From Leishmania martiniquensis (lineage: Eukaryota > Euglenozoa > Kinetoplastea > Trypanosomatida > Trypanosomatidae), in the NCBI RefSeq assembly GCF_017916325.1, contig NC_090140.1, positions 380,001-444,000 on the forward strand: a DNA stretch of 64,000 nucleotides, written 5' to 3'. Shown one piece after another: positions 60,421 through 64,000 of this stretch. The notes beneath the pieces were generated by a model that did no database searches, was not told where the DNA came from, and worked only from the letters and a program-made list of their open reading frames with translations. Numbering within the stretch: the stretch's first letter is position 1; each line of letters opens with the position of its first letter. The position numbers and the translations under genes are program-made.

Positions 60421-60831
60421 CTACGGCTGTTGCTGCTGCTGCTGGATAAGCTGTGCCTGGCGCTCCTGCATCCTGCGGTACAGCTCTTGAGCCTTCTTCT
60501 GCATCTCTGCCTCCTTTCGATCTAACTCGGCAATACTGGTGTCACTGCGCTTGATTTCACCGTTTATGTAGTCCAGACGGTTACTGATGATTGTCTTGGC
60601 GTCACTCTGATCCTGCGGAACGAGAGCAGGCCCGATAAGTTTGTAAACTGTTGCGTCGGGCTCCAGCTTGTTCAGCTCATCACGTACTAGCTCATTCTCG
60701 TTCTTTTGCGCGCCAAGGTGACGGCGGGCCTCAATGAGCTTGCCCTTCTTATCACCCATCTCTTGAAGTTCTTTCAGAATCGGCCTCAAAACATCATTCA
60801 GCTTCTTGATATCCGAGTGAACCTGCGACAT
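60421..60831 (-). CDS. PFDN6: Prefoldin subunit 6 (beta-type)
   Basis: A 136-residue protein from the ATG at 60831. Prefoldin is a hexameric cytosolic co-chaperone that hands nascent actin and tubulin to the CCT chaperonin. The sequence is two long helices flanking the beta hairpins typical of beta subunits. ENELVRDELNKLEPDATVYK and LIGPALVPQDQSDAKTIISN match PFD6's 'NxxVxEEL...VFKLIGPVLVKQD' block, and RLDYINGEIKRSD follows. It ends in a poly-Gln run (QQQQQQP), a common tail variation. The open frame continues upstream, but the preceding candidate start is a TTG; the internal ATG matches the family's N-terminus. Confidence 0.94.
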   Translation of the reverse strand: MSQVHSDIKKLNDVLRPILKELQEMGDKKGKLIEARRHLGAQKNENELVRDELNKLEPDATVYKLIGPALVPQDQSDAKTIISNRLDYINGEIKRSDTSIAELDRKEAEMQKKAQELYRRMQERQAQLIQQQQQQP

Positions 60832-61833
60832 TGTGACAGGATCGCTCCGGTAAGCAGCAAACGACAATAATACTGAGCACGGGTATGTACAAGGTTGAAG
60901 TTTGACTTCACATAAGAGAAAAAGGAGTAGTGCGAGAAATCACAACGGTATAGTCGCTCAGTGTGCTTTGCTCTTAGGAATGTCTGACAGCGCATCGATG
61001 GCCAGCGTACGATGCCCCAGCTAAGCGTTGCAGGCGAAGAAGCCCGACCTTACTAATTGACCCGCTCAGAAGCGGCAATACGGACATCAACACGACCACG
61101 TGCTGCTCAGATGTATTCACAACAGGCAGTTGACGTTTGATATAGCTACGCGACACGCTCGGAAGAAGCAATTCAGGGCACCCTTTTCCTACACTCGACG
61201 GTGCCAAAGTCGAGACAACGAGGCGTCTTTTCATGAGCACTTACTATTCAACGCATTTTGTTTAACCTGCTCACTCTCCCAGCCACAATCGCCTCAATTT
61301 ACACGACCCTGCTGCCAGGACCTACAGTGTGACTCCACGAAGCAGTGGGCAACCGTTACAGCACCGCCCGCGCGGTGAACTGAAGAAGACCACCACTAGC
61401 TCTCCCGAGCACCAACGTCGCAGGCTGTTTGACGCCCTTTCTATTATTCCGAGCGGCACGTGGGCCATCCCTCGTGATGGCTGAGGCTTACCACAGCAGG
61501 GGGCGGTATGAGGGCCAGGCGGGGTACGTTGGATTCATGCTGGCACTGAGCGTGCAGTATCGATGGCATGAGTGTGTTGGCTGCCGTGAGTCGCTCTGAC
61601 AAAACGCCTTTCGCGACCTGATCATCGGCAGCGGCACCGATGCATCACTCTGACTTCCTTATACAGTTGGCGCTCAGCCATGTCACCGCCAGGGGTGGCT
61701 CAGCAGTTGGCAGGGATAGGGTGTGTGGCTAAGCTCCCGCAAGCGAGCGCGGGCGACAGGTCCGCTTGAAAGGACACCCTGAGATTTATCTTCATCGGGG
61801 AAATGCTAGAAGCGACAGAAGGAATGCGTACTC
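60832..61833. other. Spacer containing a SIDER-like repeat
   Basis: The 5' flank of prefoldin 6, then about 570 bases without recognised features, then the repeat listed at about 61430-61800, adjacent to the SDS22-like stop codon. No gene is seen; short frames are unconvincing. Confidence 0.6.
61430..61800 (+). repeat. Diverged SIDER-like retroposon copy in the SDS22-like 3' flank
   Basis: Shares short blocks in the same order with the inverted-repeat arms: CATCCCTC, then TGAGGGCCAGGNGGG, then GCTxGCACT, then CGACCTGA. It is otherwise strongly diverged and has small gaps. It begins some 30 bases beyond the stop codon of the minus-strand SDS22-like gene, so it is probably in its 3' UTR. Boundaries are approximate. 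Relative to the host mRNA it has the same orientation as the arm in the 433-residue gene's 3' UTR. Confidence 0.6.
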
Positions 61834-63024
61834 CTACGTTGCCTTCCGCTGAATCGAGCGATCAGCCTCCAGGTTCTCCTTATTGAGGACCGGCCAGGAG
61901 TCAATCTGAGTTACAAATGGAAGGTTCATGTAAACCTTATCGCGATAGCGCTTGTCCTGCTCGATGGGGTTACGCTCGACGTAAATGGTGCGGAGAGTTT
62001 TTGAAAATCCGGAGAATTTCTGAATCTCGGCCCAATTAGTGATGTTTCCGTCAGTCAACCAGAACTCTTCTAACTCAGGCATGTTGGTGGGGTTGACAAC
62101 AGCGTCGTTGATTGTGCTAATGGGATTGAAGCTGAAATCGAGGAGGTGCAGAGAGTGCAAGGGCAGGTTCTCGATGGCGCTGATTCCGTTTTCAGACAGG
62201 TATAACTCTGTAAGGTACGGGTTGCAGCCTTCCTTGAACGCTTCTTCTGTAATGGACGTAAGCCGATTCGCCTGAAGGCTAAGCTTTCGCAGCTCGCCAA
62301 GATTATGAAGGGAGTCGCCAATACAGCTGATCTTATTTTTGCCGAGCCACAAGCTTTGCAAAGACCGCAGTTTAGCTAGACCAGATCCGATTTCACGAAT
62401 GCGGTTGCCGCCGAGTTCGAGAAGCTCTAGATGAACGAAGTTGTCGAGCCCCTCAATAACTTTGATCTTGTTCTCCACTAGGTAGAGCTCTTTAAGCGTC
62501 GAGCCTAGTGAATCTAGGCCTACGATCCTGCGTAGCTGGTTGTAGCTTAAATCAAGCTTGGTGAGAGAGTGAAACGCATGTGGAACCACCTTCTTCGAGA
62601 GACATCCAGTCTCAGGGTCTGCTATCATGGCCGAGTCAAAGAAATCCCGCACCTTTCTGATCTTGTTGTCAAACAGGTCTAGTTCAACAAGCCGCCCGGC
62701 CAAGTGCTGCGGGAGGGCGGAAAGCTCATGGATGAGGTTCTTGCGCAGAGAAAGGCTCTTGCACTTGGTCAGCTGATTAAGGTCCAGCTCGTCAAGAGTG
62801 AATAGGCGTATATTGGCGATCTCAATCTCAGTGCTTTTTGCATTGATCCTCAACTGCTCTGATGCGTGCTTCGTGCTCTCATTGTGCTTCGGTGGTACTT
62901 CACGCTCGCCGTCGCTGTCGCTGTTGGACCTAGCTGGCACGGATTCTGGGAGAGGCGCAGCAGCTGCTTGAAGAAATCTCTCCCTCAAGCGGGCCTTCTT
63001 TTCCTCATCCAAATTGGCGAACAT
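61834..63024 (-). CDS. PPP1R7: SDS22-like leucine-rich-repeat protein (protein phosphatase 1 regulatory subunit 7 type)
   Basis: A 396-residue protein from the ATG at 63024. SDS22 binds protein phosphatase 1 and controls its maturation and activity. After a charged N-terminus (1-60) come about ten 22-residue SDS22-type LRRs, for example LTKLDLSYNQLRRIVGLDSL, LKELYLVENKIKVIEGLDNF and LQSLWLGKNKISCIGDSLHN. The end carries the LRR cap typical of the family: LRTIYVERNPIEQDKRYRDK, then VYMNLPFVTQIDSW (human: 'ERNPLQKDPQYRRKVMLALPSVRQIDA'). Length is close to human PPP1R7 (360). U2A'-type proteins are shorter and lack this cap pattern. Confidence 0.94.
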   Translation of the reverse strand: MFANLDEEKKARLRERFLQAAAAPLPESVPARSNSDSDGEREVPPKHNESTKHASEQLRINAKSTEIEIANIRLFTLDELDLNQLTKCKSLSLRKNLIHELSALPQHLAGRLVELDLFDNKIRKVRDFFDSAMIADPETGCLSKKVVPHAFHSLTKLDLSYNQLRRIVGLDSLGSTLKELYLVENKIKVIEGLDNFVHLELLELGGNRIREIGSGLAKLRSLQSLWLGKNKISCIGDSLHNLGELRKLSLQANRLTSITEEAFKEGCNPYLTELYLSENGISAIENLPLHSLHLLDFSFNPISTINDAVVNPTNMPELEEFWLTDGNITNWAEIQKFSGFSKTLRTIYVERNPIEQDKRYRDKVYMNLPFVTQIDSWPVLNKENLEADRSIQRKAT

Positions 63025-64000
63025 GAGTGTAGTGGTCTGCAGGTGGATACGCGAGCGCTAGGGGATGGAAGTGAAAACCGAGGAGCACCTGGGAAGGAAA
63101 AAGGAATAAAGGTCAGTCTCGAAAGTGGTATAAAACATATGGCGTTGGTGGAGGGACAAAGCAGGCGCGCCCAAGAGACCTGACTTCTCTCGAAGCAACA
63201 GGTAGAGCTATTGCATCAAATGGGCTACCGAGATGCTGCACTTTCAAAGCAGAAGGAATCTCGATGTTGCACTGGGAAGTCCCGTAAAGCAATCCAGATC
63301 CTTCTATTCCTTTCTTATTCCTCGCTCAGTGTTGCTCCAGACAGCTGCTGCAGCATGGCAATGTGGAGCGCCGTTGGGTGTGCGAAAATTTCTTAGGCTC
63401 AAAGGGGGGTGTTGCCCGCCGTTGAGCGTGCAGTTTCTTCACCACAAAGGCCACGCATATCTGCGGAAACTGGAAAAGAGGGAATGGGATGAAAACAGTT
63501 TCCCTGCACTCAGTGCCTCATTCTTCCATCAGAGCTATTGTGGGGCATTCTGCTCCTCGCTCTTCTCTGTAAGAAGGCCCACCTGAAAAAGGCGGGGGGG
63601 GGGGAATTCAGTGATGTTGCGGAGAGCGCCCTTCAGCATCTCTGTCAGCTCTCTCTGTTTTCTTAACCCCACGGTGTGAGGAGAGCGGACTTCATCCATT
63701 ACCCCCGCTCGATGGGCACCTTGCGTTTTGTGCCTTATTTCACTTGAATACCCAGCAGGCACTGATGTTTTCGCCGTGCACCTGCCATATTTGCATTGAC
63801 GTTCGAACAGCAGCTTTCGCTGTTTTAGCAAGCTCGGCTTCGCAGCTCAAAAGGATGCCGCCATTTAGACGTTGTTTCGACTGTGGAGTACCGGAGAGGG
63901 TAAATGTTCATTGAGGCATACAGCGTATATTGTGCGATGTGCAGTTTTCCAACCTTGAGCATGGCTCTGCTTTCCATTAGCAAAAGAAGTCAAGGAGAGC
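63025..64000. other. Right-hand end, no gene recognised
   Basis: The 5' flank of the SDS22-like gene and then probably the 3' flank of a minus-strand gene beyond the window. An 11-G run is at 63594-63604. A 98-codon minus frame (63535-63831) begins with TTG and shows no motif. No RNA gene is seen. Confidence 0.55.

Noticed and set aside
63535..63831. 98-codon minus-strand frame near the right end
   Set aside because: It starts with TTG rather than ATG, has no recognisable motif, and lies where a 3' UTR of the next minus gene is expected.

Overview
The window reads as nuclear DNA of a trypanosomatid protist, most probably a Leishmania species. Every recognisable gene is a single intron-less reading frame. 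Genes lie in long same-strand runs rather than operons. Spacers are 0.4-3.7 kb, packed with pyrimidine tracts and CA/GT, CT/AG and TA microsatellites, which fits trans-splicing and polyadenylation of polycistronic transcripts. There are flagellar genes (DRC7-like) and copies of a degenerate interspersed repeat resembling Leishmania SIDER retroposons. No tRNA, rRNA, CRISPR or prokaryotic-type operon was seen.

Layout: (1) Minus-strand cluster, 325-11622, read right to left: stomatin-like protein 2, a 145-aa single-membrane-span mitochondrial candidate, DRC7-like axonemal protein, a Trm11-type tRNA methyltransferase, a small RING-like protein and a twin-CX9C protein. (2) Divergent strand-switch region, about 11.6-13.1 kb, where transcription of both clusters presumably starts. 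It holds one arm of a 480-bp inverted repeat. (3) Plus-strand cluster, 13148-40004: a mitochondrial-type repeat protein lying between the two arms of the inverted repeat, AFG1-like ATPase, an L-type lectin, a MORN protein, the RAD21 cohesin kleisin, an EEF1A-lysine-methyltransferase-like protein, a large RNA-binding protein, a probable decayed gene (about 37.7-39.1 kb) and a 74-aa membrane protein. (4) Convergent strand-switch region, 40005-41679, GC-rich with long homopolymers. (5) Minus-strand cluster, 63024 down to 41680: SDS22-like LRR protein, prefoldin 6, a 1903-aa coiled-coil protein, an NDUFA12-like-domain protein, a fatty-acid elongase, a small membrane protein, a broken LRR/coiled-coil gene (about 45.6-47.8 kb), V-ATPase subunit d and an unrecognised 508-aa protein.

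Neighbours are not functionally linked in the bacterial sense. Still, the genes either side of the divergent switch are enriched for mitochondrial candidates (stomatin-like, 145-aa membrane protein, 433-aa repeat protein, AFG1). The most unusual DNA is the nearly identical 480-bp inverted repeat enclosing the 433-aa gene, which is itself built from about 18-residue repeats, and a perfect 48-bp palindrome with no spacer at 1696-1743. Two stretches (about 37.7-39.1 and 45.6-47.8 kb) look like genes broken by frameshifts and stops. Assignments were made by reading motifs; no database search was run.
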